Source of the DNA: Verrucomicrobiota bacterium
Lineage (GTDB): Bacteria > Verrucomicrobiota > Verrucomicrobiia > CAIQCK01
Reading direction: 5' to 3'
Length of the DNA stretch: 64,000 nucleotides
Assembly: GCA_026397915.1 (NCBI GenBank)
Contig: JAPLTX010000024.1
Coordinates: forward strand, 62,001 to 126,000
Below the pieces are notes generated by a model that saw only the letters and a list, made by a program, of their open reading frames with translations, made no database searches and was not told the DNA's origin. The translations under genes were made by a program, and so were the position numbers. Position 1 is the stretch's first letter. Every line of letters starts with the position of its first letter. Below are positions 36,163-45,695 of this stretch, in pieces.

Positions 36163-36800
36163 ACGACTGGCTGAACCTCCTCATTGGTCTGGCGATGGGT
36201 TTGAACCTCGTCGCGTTGGGCACCAGCCGGCTGCCGTCGCTGATCCGCGTCGCCGCGCTGCAGGGCATGGTGCTGGGCATCATGCCGCTCGTGATTGAGC
36301 ACGAACTGCGCCTGTTAGCGGTGGCGGTGGCGATTGCCACGGTGGCGATAAAAGGGCTGGTGATTCCCGCGCTACTGCGCCGGGCCATGCGCACCGCCAA
36401 CATTGACCGCGATCTCCATCCCTTGATCGGGTTCCTGCCGTCGTTGCTGCTTGGCGCGGCGGGGATGATTGGCGCCGTGGTGCTGGCGAGCCGGCTGCCT
36501 TTGCTGCCGGAGCATCACGAATCCCTGTTGGTGGCGGGATCGCTGGCGTCCGTGCTTGCGGGCCTGTTGCTGCTGATCGGTCGCTCCAAGGCCATCTCAC
36601 AAGTTTGCGGCTACCTGATTCTGGAAAACGGCATTTACCTCTTCGGTCTGTTGCTCATCCATTCCGTCCCGTTGTTGGTTGAGGGCGGCATCCTGCTGGA
36701 TCTGACGGTGGCGGTGTTTGTCACCGGCATCATCGTGGACCGCATCCAACGCGCGTTCGATTCGCTCGACACGCGAAAGCTGACTGTGCTTAGAGAATGA
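36159..36800 (+). CDS. hyfE: HyfE-like (NuoK-containing) membrane subunit (complex 1)
   Basis: 213 aa from the GTG at 36159, which overlaps the upstream stop (GTGA) and has a strong Shine-Dalgarno AAAGGAGG 9 bases upstream; a frame extension to 36141 would place that SD inside the gene. Seven predicted helices. The C-terminal half resembles NuoK (YLILENGIYLFGLLLIHSVPLLVEGGILLDL), with the Glu residues in LENGIY and VEGG as channel candidates. Stop overlaps the start of hyfF (ATGA at 36797). Confidence 0.85.
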   Translation: MNDWLNLLIGLAMGLNLVALGTSRLPSLIRVAALQGMVLGIMPLVIEHELRLLAVAVAIATVAIKGLVIPALLRRAMRTANIDRDLHPLIGFLPSLLLGAAGMIGAVVLASRLPLLPEHHESLLVAGSLASVLAGLLLLIGRSKAISQVCGYLILENGIYLFGLLLIHSVPLLVEGGILLDLTVAVFVTGIIVDRIQRAFDSLDTRKLTVLRE

Positions 36801-38239
36801 AAGAACTCCTTCTGATTATTGTGCCTCTGGTGGCGGCGGCGTTGGCGGCCCTTTGGCCGAACAACCGCACGCGCCCGTGGTTTTTGCCGGTGGCAGCGCT
36901 GATGCACACGCTACTGTCCTTCGGGTTGTTGCTGTATCCGCCCGAAGCTCCGTTTCACGCGTGGTTCGGCTACGATCCGCTGGCTCGGGCGATGTTGCCG
37001 GCGGTTTCGCTGCTGTTCCTAGGCTGCGCGGCCTATGGCGTGCCATATCTGCAACTGCGGTCGGAACGATCGAACCGCGTTTTCGTGCCGGCGTTCCTCG
37101 CAGCGCTGGGCTTGATGAGCGCGGCGCACATGGCGCGTCATCTCGGCTTGCTGTGGATCGCGACGGAAGCGGTGACGTTGTCGTCCGTGCCGCTCCTGCA
37201 TTTCAACAACACCCCACGCGCCTTCGAAGCGACTTGGAAATACCTGCTCGTGGGCGGCACGGGCATCGCGCTCTCGTTGCTGGGATCATTCTGTTTGGGC
37301 TACGCCTCGCTGCACGGCGGCGGCACCGGCGACTTGACGTTCGCGGGGTTGGTGGCGCAGGGCGCCTCTTTGTCCCGACCGTGGGTGTTGATTGCCTGGG
37401 TGCTGCTCTTGGTCGGCTATGGCACCAAGATGGGCTTGGCGCCGATGCACACTTGGAAACCGGATGCGTATGGCGAAGCGTCGGGCATTGTCGGCGCGAT
37501 GCTCGCCGGCGGCGTGACCACCGTGGCCTTCACCGCCGTCCTGCGCGTGCGCGCGGTTGTCGAGGCCGCGGGCGCGGGCGTGGTGGCCAACCGGACGCTG
37601 CTGGTCATCGGCTTGTTTTCCATGCTGGTGGCCGCGCTGTTCCTGCTGTCCGCGCGCGACTTCAAACGGATGCTGGCCTATTCGAGCGTCGAGCACATGG
37701 GCATTCTCAGCTTCGGCGCGGCGCTGGGCGGCGCCGGCCTGTGGGCGGCGTTCTTCCATGTCTGGAACAACAGCATGACCAAAGGCGCGCTCTTCCTCAG
37801 CGCGGGCAACATTCGCCGCGCGGCCGGCGGCCGGACCGTTGACGAAGTCAGCGGCATGTCGGTCATCACACCGCGCTCGGCGGCGCTGTTCGTCATGGGG
37901 TTGTTCGCTGTGACGGCCTGTCCGCCGTTCGGGCCGTTCTTCAGCGAACTGCTCATCGTGAAGAGCGCCTTTGGCACTGGGCACGGGTGGGCGGCGGCCT
38001 TTTTTCTAGGATGCCTGCTCCTGGCGTTCTTCGGTCTGACCCGCGTTGTGTTCGCCATCGTGTATGGCCGGCCGCGCCAAGCTGCGCGCGAGATGGACCC
38101 GAAGTTCCGGGAAACTCTCGCCGTGATTGTGCCGCCGGTGCTGTTGTTGCTGCTGTCGCTGTGGCTGGGATTGTTCACCCCGGAGGTGCTGCGCCAGTCC
38201 TGGACGGCGGCCGTCCAACAACTTTCTCCCACGCCATGA
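36797..38239 (+). CDS. hyfF: HyfF/NuoN-like antiporter-type subunit (complex 1), helix-8 Lys missing
   Basis: 480 aa. Antiporter-family landmarks: WIATEAVTLSSVPLLHFNN (Glu), GYGTKMGLAPMHTWKPDAYGEAS (helix-7 Lys), RDFKRMLAYSSVEHMGILS, WNNSMTKGALFLSAGN (helix-12 Lys). In the stretch AMLAGGVTTVAFTAVLR the conserved helix-8 Lys (present in the complex-2 homologue as GVSLKIALYALLR) is Thr (codon 37520-37522). Overlaps both neighbours by ATGA. The loss may change proton stoichiometry in this complex. Confidence 0.9.
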   Translation: MKELLLIIVPLVAAALAALWPNNRTRPWFLPVAALMHTLLSFGLLLYPPEAPFHAWFGYDPLARAMLPAVSLLFLGCAAYGVPYLQLRSERSNRVFVPAFLAALGLMSAAHMARHLGLLWIATEAVTLSSVPLLHFNNTPRAFEATWKYLLVGGTGIALSLLGSFCLGYASLHGGGTGDLTFAGLVAQGASLSRPWVLIAWVLLLVGYGTKMGLAPMHTWKPDAYGEASGIVGAMLAGGVTTVAFTAVLRVRAVVEAAGAGVVANRTLLVIGLFSMLVAALFLLSARDFKRMLAYSSVEHMGILSFGAALGGAGLWAAFFHVWNNSMTKGALFLSAGNIRRAAGGRTVDEVSGMSVITPRSAALFVMGLFAVTACPPFGPFFSELLIVKSAFGTGHGWAAAFFLGCLLLAFFGLTRVVFAIVYGRPRQAAREMDPKFRETLAVIVPPVLLLLLSLWLGLFTPEVLRQSWTAAVQQLSPTP

Positions 38240-39717
38240 AACGAGACACTCCTTTTACCCTGCTGACCAACGGCACCGCGCTCTCGTGGGCCGACGTGCC
38301 TGAGTGGCCACTGGCTGAGTTCCTTCGTAATGTCGGTGCCGAGTTGGGTCGCGGTGAACGTCTGAGCAGTTTCTTCGGCGTGCCGGAAGGCGACGCGCTG
38401 CGGCTTGTCGCCGTGCTGGCCTTCGACGCCGGCAACACACTGGCCGTCGGGCGCAGCCAGTCGTTCTCCGGCTCCTTTCCGGCGCTGACTGCCACCCACG
38501 CACAAGCGCATCTGTTCGAGCGCGAGATTTGGGAACAACACGGCGTCGTTCCTGAAAATCATCCGTGGCTGAAGCCGGTGCGGAAAGACCACGGAGCCGG
38601 CCCCGCGGTGGGCGATTTCTTCCGCGTGGATGGCCGCGAGATTCATGAAGTAGCCGTCGGACCGGTGCATGCGGGCATCATCGAGCCGGGACATTTCCGT
38701 TTTCAGTGTGCGGGTGAGGAGGTGCTGCACCTGGAGATCGCGCTCGGTTTCCAGCACCGCGGTGTTGAGGAAGCGATCGCTGGCGGACCGCACCGCGCCA
38801 CGGTCTATCAAATGGAGACGGTGGCAGGCGACACGACCATCGGCCACGCCACCGCTTATGCCAACGCGCTCGAAGCGCTGGCCGGGACCGAAGCGCCGTT
38901 GCGGGCGCAATGGCTGCGCGCCATTGCCCTCGAACTCGAACGATTGGCCAACCACACCGGTGATCTCGGCGCGCTGGCCGGCGACGTCGCGTTTCTGCCG
39001 ACGGCCTCGGCCTGCGGCAAGATTCGCGGTGACTTCCTCAATCTGACCGCGCTGCTCTGCGGCAACCGCTTCGGGCGCGGCCTCGTCCGACCCGGCGGCT
39101 GCCTGTTGGATGGTGACACGGAACGCCTGAGCCAGTTGCGCAAGCGCCTCGAAACCGCGCTGGCCGAAGTCCAGCAGGCTGCGGCTTGGCTGTGGGACGC
39201 GGCGTCGGTGCGAACACGCTTTGAGCACACCGGCCACCTGCACGCGAAACAGGCGGCGGCAATTGGATTGGTTGGTCCGGCGGCACGCGCGTGCGGACTG
39301 GTGCGCGACGTGCGTTTCGATCACCCCACCGGATGGCATCGCTTCGCCCAGGTGCCGGTGTCCGTCTGGCCGGATGGCGACGTGTTTGCCCGCGCCCGGG
39401 TGCGCTGGCTGGAGATCCAACGCTCCGGTGACTTTCTGCGCGAGCAGTTGGACGCTGTCCCCGAAGGCGAAACGATGTCGTCGCTGCCCGCGCTCGCGCC
39501 AAACTCGCTCGCGGTGGCGCTCGTCGAAGGTTGGCGGGGCGAGGTGTGCCACGTCGCGCTGACGGGCGCGGATGGCAAACTGCGACGCTACAAGATCACC
39601 GACCCGTCCTTCCACAACTGGACCGGACTGGCGCTGGCCTTGCGAGGGCAGGCCATCTCGGATTTCCCGTTGTGTAACAAGAGTTTTAATCTAAGCTATT
39701 GCGGCTTTGACTTGTGA
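38236..39717 (+). CDS. hyfG: HyfG/HycE-like large subunit without NiFe ligands (complex 1)
   Basis: 493 aa from the ATG at 38236 (ATGA overlap). Residues 1-120 are a NuoC-like domain (FPALTATHAQAHLFEREIWE). The NuoD/hydrogenase-large domain follows, with VGPVHAGIIEPGHFRF, ALGFQHRGVEEA and DPSFHNWTGLALAL. The N-terminal NiFe site, normally RxCGxC, reads METVAGDTTIGH (residues 193-204), and the C-terminal DPCxxC site reads FNLSYCGFDL, so all four cysteine ligands are absent. It cannot be a [NiFe] hydrogenase; the complex-I quinone-site Tyr region is not conserved either. The reaction, if any, is unknown. Confidence 0.9.
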   Translation: MKRDTPFTLLTNGTALSWADVPEWPLAEFLRNVGAELGRGERLSSFFGVPEGDALRLVAVLAFDAGNTLAVGRSQSFSGSFPALTATHAQAHLFEREIWEQHGVVPENHPWLKPVRKDHGAGPAVGDFFRVDGREIHEVAVGPVHAGIIEPGHFRFQCAGEEVLHLEIALGFQHRGVEEAIAGGPHRATVYQMETVAGDTTIGHATAYANALEALAGTEAPLRAQWLRAIALELERLANHTGDLGALAGDVAFLPTASACGKIRGDFLNLTALLCGNRFGRGLVRPGGCLLDGDTERLSQLRKRLETALAEVQQAAAWLWDAASVRTRFEHTGHLHAKQAAAIGLVGPAARACGLVRDVRFDHPTGWHRFAQVPVSVWPDGDVFARARVRWLEIQRSGDFLREQLDAVPEGETMSSLPALAPNSLAVALVEGWRGEVCHVALTGADGKLRRYKITDPSFHNWTGLALALRGQAISDFPLCNKSFNLSYCGFDL

Positions 39718-39732
39718 GGTCGCACTGAACCC

Positions 39733-40530
39733 ATGTCTGTCCACGACACACTCCTGAATCGTTTGAAACGCGGTTGCGAAACGATGGCCTATCCGAAAGG
39801 GCCGGCACCCGCATTGCCCGACCGCCACGGCGGCGCGCTGAAGGTGGAGGCCGCCAAATGCGACGCCAGTTGCTCCGCCTGCGTGACCGTGTGCCCGACG
39901 GAAGCCATCGCCCGACCGGCGGGCAAGCCCGTTGCGCTTGATCTCGGCCGCTGCATCTTCTGCGCCGAGTGCGTCACGGTTTGTCCCACCAAGGCCATTA
40001 CCCAGAGCAACGACCACCGCATGGCGGTGCGCCAGCGCGAAGACCTCGTGCTCGGCGACACGGGCAAGGAACAGGTTCGCCTGGCGCAGGCGCTCGACGA
40101 AAAACTGCGGCGGCTTTTCGGCCGCTCGCTGAAGCTGCGGCAAGTCAGTGCCGCCGGCTGCAACGCCTGCGAGGCCGACACGAACGTGCTCGGCACCATC
40201 GGCTGGGACCTTGGCCGGTTCGGCATTCAGTTCGTGGCCTCGCCGCGCCATGCCGACGGTCTGTTGATCACCGGCCCGGTTTCGAAAAACATGGAACTGG
40301 CGCTGAAGAAAACCTACATCGCCTTGCCGGAACCCAGGATCGTGATCGCGCTGGGAGCTTGTGCCATCGCCGGCGGGCCGTTCATCGGCCATCCACAACA
40401 TCACAACGGCGCTTCCGGCCTCGTGCCGGTGGATCTCTTCATTCCCGGCTGTCCGCCGCATCCGCTGACCATCCTGGACGGTCTGTTGAGATTGCTGGAC
40501 CGGTTGGGCGAATCGGACGCAAGAAGGTAA
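39733..40530 (+). CDS. hyfI: Ferredoxin-small subunit fusion (HyfH/HyfI- and NuoB-like), complex 1
   Basis: 265 aa. N-terminal 2x[4Fe-4S] ferredoxin: Cys43/47/50/54 (CDASCSACVTVCP, first spacing x3 instead of x2) and Cys74/77/80/84 (CIFCAECVTVCP). C-terminal NuoB/HyfI domain with the N2-type cluster ligands Cys143, 146 (GCNACEAD), 210 (LGAC) and 240 (PGCPPHP). It would pass electrons from the ferredoxin clusters to the site next to the large subunit. In most related operons these are two genes; here they are fused. Fifteen bases after hyfG, six before the next HyfB-like gene. Confidence 0.9.
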   Translation: MSVHDTLLNRLKRGCETMAYPKGPAPALPDRHGGALKVEAAKCDASCSACVTVCPTEAIARPAGKPVALDLGRCIFCAECVTVCPTKAITQSNDHRMAVRQREDLVLGDTGKEQVRLAQALDEKLRRLFGRSLKLRQVSAAGCNACEADTNVLGTIGWDLGRFGIQFVASPRHADGLLITGPVSKNMELALKKTYIALPEPRIVIALGACAIAGGPFIGHPQHHNGASGLVPVDLFIPGCPPHPLTILDGLLRLLDRLGESDARR

Positions 40531-40536
40531 GAGACC

Positions 40537-42585
40537 ATGATGGAATCTTCCGCCATGCTGCTGACCTTCGCCCTCTGGGCGTATGTGGCAGGGATGGCGG
40601 GGGCGCTCGTGTTGCAACGCGCCGAGCGGTTGGCGAACGTCCTTGGATTCGGTCTGGCTGCGCTCGGTGGCGTTTGCGGCGTTGTCTTCAGCGTGTCTTC
40701 TTTGGCGGCGGGCCGGGCGGTGACGATTGCACCGGTAACGCTGTGGTCGGGGCCGATTCCCGACGTGCGACTCGTCGTTGAGGCGGATGCGCTGTCATGT
40801 TTCTTCGTGCTGATTGTTTCGTTGGTCGGGCTGGCCATTTCGGTTTTCTCCCTTGGTTACGCCCGAACCTACTACGGGCGCAAGAATGTCGGCGTGCTGG
40901 CGGCCGTCTTCAACGCCCTGTTGCTGGTCACGACGCTGGTCTTCATCGCGGGCAACCTCTGGATGTTTCTCATCGCTTGGGAACTAATGGCCTTGCTGGC
41001 CTACGGGATGGTGAGCTTTGAGCACGAGGACCGCGAGGCGCGCCAAGCCGGAGTGCTCTACTTCATCATGTCACATCTGGACGCTGCGTGTATCCTGCTC
41101 GGTTTCCTGATGCTGGCCCAAGCGGCGGGGGATTTCAGCTTCGCCAGCCTGCGGGGCATCGGGGCGAAGCTTTCACCGCAGCAGCGAGACGCCGCATTCA
41201 TGCTCTTCGTGATCGGCTTTGGCATCAAGGCGGGCGCCGTGCCGCTACACATCTGGCTGCCGGTGGCGCATCCGGTGGCGCCGAGTAATATCTCGGCGCT
41301 GATGTCCGGTGTGCTCATCAAGACCGGCATCTACGGCTTGGTGCGGGTGTGCTTCGAGTTTCTTGGGCCGCCGCCGATGTGGTGGGGCGCTTCGTTGCTG
41401 GCGGCAGGCACGGTGTCGGCGGTGTTGGGAGTGTTGTATGCGTTGATGGAACACGACCTCAAACGGTTGCTGGCCTATCACAGCATCGAGAACATCGGCA
41501 TCATTCTCATGGGCATCGGCGCGGCGCTGATGTTCCTGCACACCGGGCATGCGGTGCTTGCGTCGTTGGCGCTCATCGCCGGTTTGTATCACACCATCAA
41601 CCACGCAGTGTTCAAGGCGCTGCTCTTCCTTGGTGCGGGTGCGGTGCTGCACGCCACGCACACACGCAACATGGAAGAAATGGGCGGCCTCGCCAAACGC
41701 ATGCGCTGGACGTCGCTTTTCTTTCTCGTCGGCGCGGTGGCGATTTCCGCGCTGCCGCCGCTCAATGGCTTCGTCAGCGAATGGCTCACCTACCAATCGT
41801 TGCTCCAGGGGTTCGGCACCACCACCAGCCTCGTCCGGCTCATGTTCCCGTTGGGCGGCGCGATGCTGGCGCTGACGGGCGCGCTGGCCGCGGCGTGCTT
41901 CGTGAAGGCGTTCGGCATCACGTTTCTGGCGCAGCCACGCAGCGACCACGCCCGCAACGCGCATGAAGCCTCGCTCCCGGTGCTGATCGGCCAGGGCGTC
42001 TTGACGGCGGCCTGCGTCTTCCTGGGTTTGTTTCCGACTGCGTTTCTGAAACTCCTCGATCCGCTCACACAGCAACTGACCGGTCACCAACTCAGCCAAC
42101 AACTCACGCTGGCCAACGGCCTCGTGCTCTCGGACGCGACGGCGCAGGGCGGGACCGTTTCGACCCTCGGCATCACGCTGATGGCCGTGTATCTTCTGCC
42201 CGTGCCTCTGGCGCTCTGGGCGATGTTCGGGCGCAAGGCTCGAACCCGAATCGCGCCGACGTGGGATTGCGGCCAGCGCGGTCTGACGCCGCAGATGGAA
42301 TACACCGCCACCGGTTTCTCGAAACCGCTGCGCATGATTTTCAAAGCGCTGTTCCGTCCGCGTCGCGAAGTGCAGCGGGAATACGATTTCTCGCCTTACT
42401 TCGCCACGACGCTCCGTTTCGAGAGCCACATGGAGGAAGTTTTCCAGACCCGCTTTTACCGTCCGGTAAACCTTTGGCTGCTGCGGCTGTCGCGCCGGCT
42501 GCGCGCGCTTCAGGCGGGCAGCCTCCAGGCTTACCTCATCTACGTCTTCATCACGCTGGTGGCGCTGCTCCTGTTTGCGTCATGA
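40537..42585 (+). CDS. hyfB: HyfB/NuoL-like antiporter-type subunit (complex 2)
   Basis: 682 aa. Landmarks: WELMALLAYGMVSFEHEDRE, FGIKAGAVPLHIWLPVAHPVAPS, SGVLIKTGIYGLVRV, HDLKRLLAYHSIENIGIIL, INHAVFKALLFLGAGAVLHATH, TWDCGQRGLTPQMEYTATGF. All channel Lys/Glu residues are kept. Clearly diverged from the two complex-1 copies, so complex 2 is not a recent duplicate of complex 1. It starts 6 bases after complex 1's last gene, so both complexes are likely on one transcript. Stop overlaps hyfC-2 (ATGA). Confidence 0.9.
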   Translation: MMESSAMLLTFALWAYVAGMAGALVLQRAERLANVLGFGLAALGGVCGVVFSVSSLAAGRAVTIAPVTLWSGPIPDVRLVVEADALSCFFVLIVSLVGLAISVFSLGYARTYYGRKNVGVLAAVFNALLLVTTLVFIAGNLWMFLIAWELMALLAYGMVSFEHEDREARQAGVLYFIMSHLDAACILLGFLMLAQAAGDFSFASLRGIGAKLSPQQRDAAFMLFVIGFGIKAGAVPLHIWLPVAHPVAPSNISALMSGVLIKTGIYGLVRVCFEFLGPPPMWWGASLLAAGTVSAVLGVLYALMEHDLKRLLAYHSIENIGIILMGIGAALMFLHTGHAVLASLALIAGLYHTINHAVFKALLFLGAGAVLHATHTRNMEEMGGLAKRMRWTSLFFLVGAVAISALPPLNGFVSEWLTYQSLLQGFGTTTSLVRLMFPLGGAMLALTGALAAACFVKAFGITFLAQPRSDHARNAHEASLPVLIGQGVLTAACVFLGLFPTAFLKLLDPLTQQLTGHQLSQQLTLANGLVLSDATAQGGTVSTLGITLMAVYLLPVPLALWAMFGRKARTRIAPTWDCGQRGLTPQMEYTATGFSKPLRMIFKALFRPRREVQREYDFSPYFATTLRFESHMEEVFQTRFYRPVNLWLLRLSRRLRALQAGSLQAYLIYVFITLVALLLFAS

Positions 42586-43529
42586 ACCTCGACCCGCTCA
42601 ACTTCCTGGGGCAAACGCTGGCGCTGCTGCTGCTCGCGCCGCTGTTGAGCGGCTGCATCAAGAACTGGAAGGCCAAGCTCCAGAACCGCCGCGGCCCGCG
42701 CCCGTGGCAGGTCTATTTCGACATCGCCAAGTTCCTGCGCAAGGACATGGTCATCTCCGAGCACGCGTCGTGGGTCTTTTCATTTGCGCCTTACGTAGTC
42801 TTCCTGACGGCGCTGCTGGCGGGCCTGATGGTGCCGATGATCAACGCGCCCGCGCCGTTGCGCCTCTTCGGCGGCGTGCTGGCGGTGGTCGGGTTGCTGG
42901 CGCTGGGGCGCTTCTTCCTCGCGCTGGGCGGACTCGATCCGGCCAGTGCTTTTGGCGGTATGGGCAGCAGCCGCGAGATGACCATTTCCGCCATCGCCGA
43001 GCCTGCCATGATGCTGGCGATTTTCACCGTGGCCATCACCGCAGGTTCCACCGACCTGAGCCAGATTGCCCAAAGCACGCAGAGCGCAACTTGGAAACTC
43101 TTGAACCCGGCGCACGTCCTGGCGTTCGCGGCGATGTTCGTCGTGTTGCTGGCGGAGACGGGGCGCATCCCCGTGGACAATCCGGCCACACATCTGGAAC
43201 TGACGATGATTCACGAGGCGATGCTGCTGGAATACTCAGGCCGTTACCTCGCATTCATGGAGTGGGGCGCGTCCATCAAACAACTGGTGCTGATGACGTT
43301 GCTGGTGAACGTGTTCTTCCCGGTGGGCTTGGCGGGGCCGCAGGCCTCGGTGGCCGCGCTGGGAATCAGTCTGGCGGCTTACTTGGCCAAACTGCTGGCC
43401 CTTTCGGCCGTGGTCGTGGTCGTGGAAACCACGAATGCCAAGATGCGGCTGTTCCGTGTTCCCGACCTGCTTAGCACGGCCTTCGTGCTGGCGGCATTGG
43501 CGTTGCTTTCCACTTTTTTGTTTCAGTGA
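42582..43529 (+). CDS. hyfC: HyfC/HycD/NuoH-like membrane subunit (complex 2)
   Basis: 315 aa from the ATG at 42582, four-base overlap with hyfB. NuoH landmarks: IKNWKAKLQNRRGPRPWQVYFD, LDPASAFGGMGSSREMTISA, AETGRIPVDNPATHLELTMIHEAMLLEYSG. Compared with complex 1 the loop has MGSSREM and AETGRIPVDNP, closer to canonical hydrogenase-4 HyfC. Stop overlaps the GTG start of hyfE-2. Confidence 0.9.
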   Translation: MNLDPLNFLGQTLALLLLAPLLSGCIKNWKAKLQNRRGPRPWQVYFDIAKFLRKDMVISEHASWVFSFAPYVVFLTALLAGLMVPMINAPAPLRLFGGVLAVVGLLALGRFFLALGGLDPASAFGGMGSSREMTISAIAEPAMMLAIFTVAITAGSTDLSQIAQSTQSATWKLLNPAHVLAFAAMFVVLLAETGRIPVDNPATHLELTMIHEAMLLEYSGRYLAFMEWGASIKQLVLMTLLVNVFFPVGLAGPQASVAALGISLAAYLAKLLALSAVVVVVETTNAKMRLFRVPDLLSTAFVLAALALLSTFLFQ

Positions 43530-44203
43530 ACATGCACCCTCCCACCACTCTCGAAATCAGTTCGCAGGTCATCCCGCTGATGGCCACGCTGATGCTGGTC
43601 GTGCAACTGCTCCTGATCGCCCAGCGCATGCTGCTCACCAACATCCGGCTCTTTGCCATTCAATCGCTGTTGCTCTCCGGCATCGCTGCGGTCGTGGCGT
43701 TTAATTACAACGCCAGCCACGTCTATGTCGTCGCGGTGCTGACGTTCATTGGCAAAGTGGTCTTCCTGCCTTGGCTGTTGAACCGCCTGGTGCACCGCAT
43801 CCAAATCCACCAAGATGTCGAGCCGCTGCTCAACGCCCCCTCCTCGATGTTGATTTGTGCGGCGCTGACGCTGCTGGGCTACAGCGTCACGCGGCCTTTC
43901 ACCTCGCTTGAGAAGCTCGGCAACAACACCCTCGCCATCGCTCTGGCGCTTCTGTTGACCGGCTTCTTTCTTATGATCAACCGCCGCAAAGCCCTGACGC
44001 AGGTGTTGGCGCTGCTGACGGTGGAAAATGGTGTGATGCTCGCGGCGGTGGCTCTCACCACCTACGGCATGCCGCTGGTGGTCGAACTCGGCATCTTCTT
44101 CGATGTGATGGTGGCGGTGATGGTGCTGGGCATTCTGGTCTATCGCATCCGCGAGAACTTCGACTCGATGGACACCGGCAAGCTGGATCAGTTGAAAGGC
44201 TGA
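43526..44203 (+). CDS. hyfE: HyfE-like (NuoK-containing) membrane subunit (complex 2)
   Basis: 225 aa if the GTG at 43526 (GTGA overlap) is used; the ATG at 43532 is an equally good start. Seven helices (IPLMATLMLVVQLLLIAQRM, VYVVAVLTFIGKVVFLPWLL, ALLLTGFFLMINRRKALTQV). The C-terminal NuoK-like half has LTVENGVMLAAVAL and VVELGIFFDVMVAVMVLGI with two buried Glu. It forms the link between NuoH-like and antiporter-like subunits. Confidence 0.85.
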   Translation: MNMHPPTTLEISSQVIPLMATLMLVVQLLLIAQRMLLTNIRLFAIQSLLLSGIAAVVAFNYNASHVYVVAVLTFIGKVVFLPWLLNRLVHRIQIHQDVEPLLNAPSSMLICAALTLLGYSVTRPFTSLEKLGNNTLAIALALLLTGFFLMINRRKALTQVLALLTVENGVMLAAVALTTYGMPLVVELGIFFDVMVAVMVLGILVYRIRENFDSMDTGKLDQLKG

Positions 44204-44204
44204 C

Positions 44205-45695
44205 ATGCTGCTGCTCACACCCATCCTGCTCGTCCCGCTCAGCGTGGCACTCTTGTGCCTCCTCGTGCCCTCGCGGCGCGTCATGGCTGCGCTGGGCGTG
44301 CTGGCCTTCGCGACGACGCTGGGACTGGGCATCGCGCTGCTGCACGAGGTTCTGGCGCGCGGCGTGGTGAGGGAGTGGAGCGAATTTCTTTCCGCGGACG
44401 CCTTGAGCGCATGGATGGTGCTGCTTATTTCGGTTGTTTCTCTTGCGACTTCGCTTTACGCCGGGCGCTACTTCGAGCGCGACATGGCGGCGGGTGTAAT
44501 CACGATGGGACGGGTGCGCGAGTTCTTTGTGCTCACGCCGCTGTTCGGGACGGGCATGTTCCTGGTGGTGCTGGCCAACAACTTGGGCGTGATGTGGGCG
44601 GCGGTCGAGGGCACTGCGCTCTCCTCCGTGTTGCTGGTGGCGCTCTACAACCGCCGGAACTCCCTCGAAGCGGCTTGGAAATACGTCATCCTCGGCAGCT
44701 TGGGGTTGGCGCTGGCGTTGCTCGGCACCGTGTTTGTCTATGCCGCCGCCTGCAAGAGTCACCCGGATTCGCTGCCCAGTTTCAACTGGTCGTATTTGAT
44801 GAGCGTGGCGCGCCAACTCGACCCGCTTCAGCTCAAGCTGGCGTTTGTGTTCGTCTTTGTCGGCTACGGCACGAAGGCCGGTTTTGCGCCCATGCACACG
44901 TGGCTGCCCGACGCGCACAGCGAAGCGCCGTCGCCCACCAGTGCCATGCTGTCGGGCGTGTCGCTCAAGATTGCGCTCTACGCGCTGCTGCGGTTTCACA
45001 TTCTCACCACCGCGTGCCTCGACGGCGGCCCGGACGCCGGCTTCAGCGGGCACTTGCTGCTGGGCTTTGGCCTCTTCTCCATGCTGCTGGCGCCATCGTT
45101 CATTCTGGTGCAGAGGAATCTCAAACGGATGCTCGCCTATTCGAGCCTCGAACACATGGGTCTGATCTGCACCGGCATCGCCCTCAACTCACCGTTGACC
45201 ATTTTCGGCGCGCTGCTGCACATGGGCTATCACGCGTTGACCAAGCCGGTGTTGTTCTTCGCAGCGGGCAACATCCATCAAACCTTTCACTCGCTTGAAT
45301 TCCGCGTCATCGGGCCTGGCGTGGGGAAGGTGCTGCCCGTCACGGTTGTGTTGATGGGCCTGGCCGCGCTGTCCGCTGTAGGTCTGCCGCCGTTCGGGCT
45401 GTTCTTCAGCGAACTAACCATCATCAGCGGCGGCTTGGCGGCTCATCAAATTACCGTCAGCGTCGTCATCTTGGTGGCACTGCTGGCTTCGTTCTGCGGC
45501 ATCCTCCAACAACTCACCCGCATCCTGTTGGGCGCTCGCAAGCCGGGCGACCATCCCACTGATGCGCGCCGGTCGGACGGCGTGCCGGCGATGACACTGT
45601 TGCTCGGCAGCCTGCTGCTCTTCAGCGTGTGGCTGCCCGCGCCGTTGCTGGAACTGATGCATCAGGCCGCGGCCATCATCGGAGGCAAACCATGA
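44205..45695 (+). CDS. hyfF: HyfF/NuoN-like antiporter-type subunit (complex 2)
   Basis: 496 aa. Landmarks: MWAAVEGTALSSVLLVALYN (Glu), GYGTKAGFAPMHTWLPDAHSEAPS (helix-7 Lys), SGVSLKIALYALLRFH (helix-8 Lys, kept here but lost in complex 1), RNLKRMLAYSSLEHMG, YHALTKPVLFFAAGN (helix-12 Lys). One base after hyfE-2 and ATGA overlap with hyfG-2. A complete ion-path set suggests a working pump subunit. Confidence 0.9.
   Translation: MLLLTPILLVPLSVALLCLLVPSRRVMAALGVLAFATTLGLGIALLHEVLARGVVREWSEFLSADALSAWMVLLISVVSLATSLYAGRYFERDMAAGVITMGRVREFFVLTPLFGTGMFLVVLANNLGVMWAAVEGTALSSVLLVALYNRRNSLEAAWKYVILGSLGLALALLGTVFVYAAACKSHPDSLPSFNWSYLMSVARQLDPLQLKLAFVFVFVGYGTKAGFAPMHTWLPDAHSEAPSPTSAMLSGVSLKIALYALLRFHILTTACLDGGPDAGFSGHLLLGFGLFSMLLAPSFILVQRNLKRMLAYSSLEHMGLICTGIALNSPLTIFGALLHMGYHALTKPVLFFAAGNIHQTFHSLEFRVIGPGVGKVLPVTVVLMGLAALSAVGLPPFGLFFSELTIISGGLAAHQITVSVVILVALLASFCGILQQLTRILLGARKPGDHPTDARRSDGVPAMTLLLGSLLLFSVWLPAPLLELMHQAAAIIGGKP

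Noticed and set aside
37678..39615. 645-codon minus-strand frame across hyfF/hyfG
   Set aside because: Spans two well-supported overlapping genes on the other strand; low-complexity His/Arg-rich translation.
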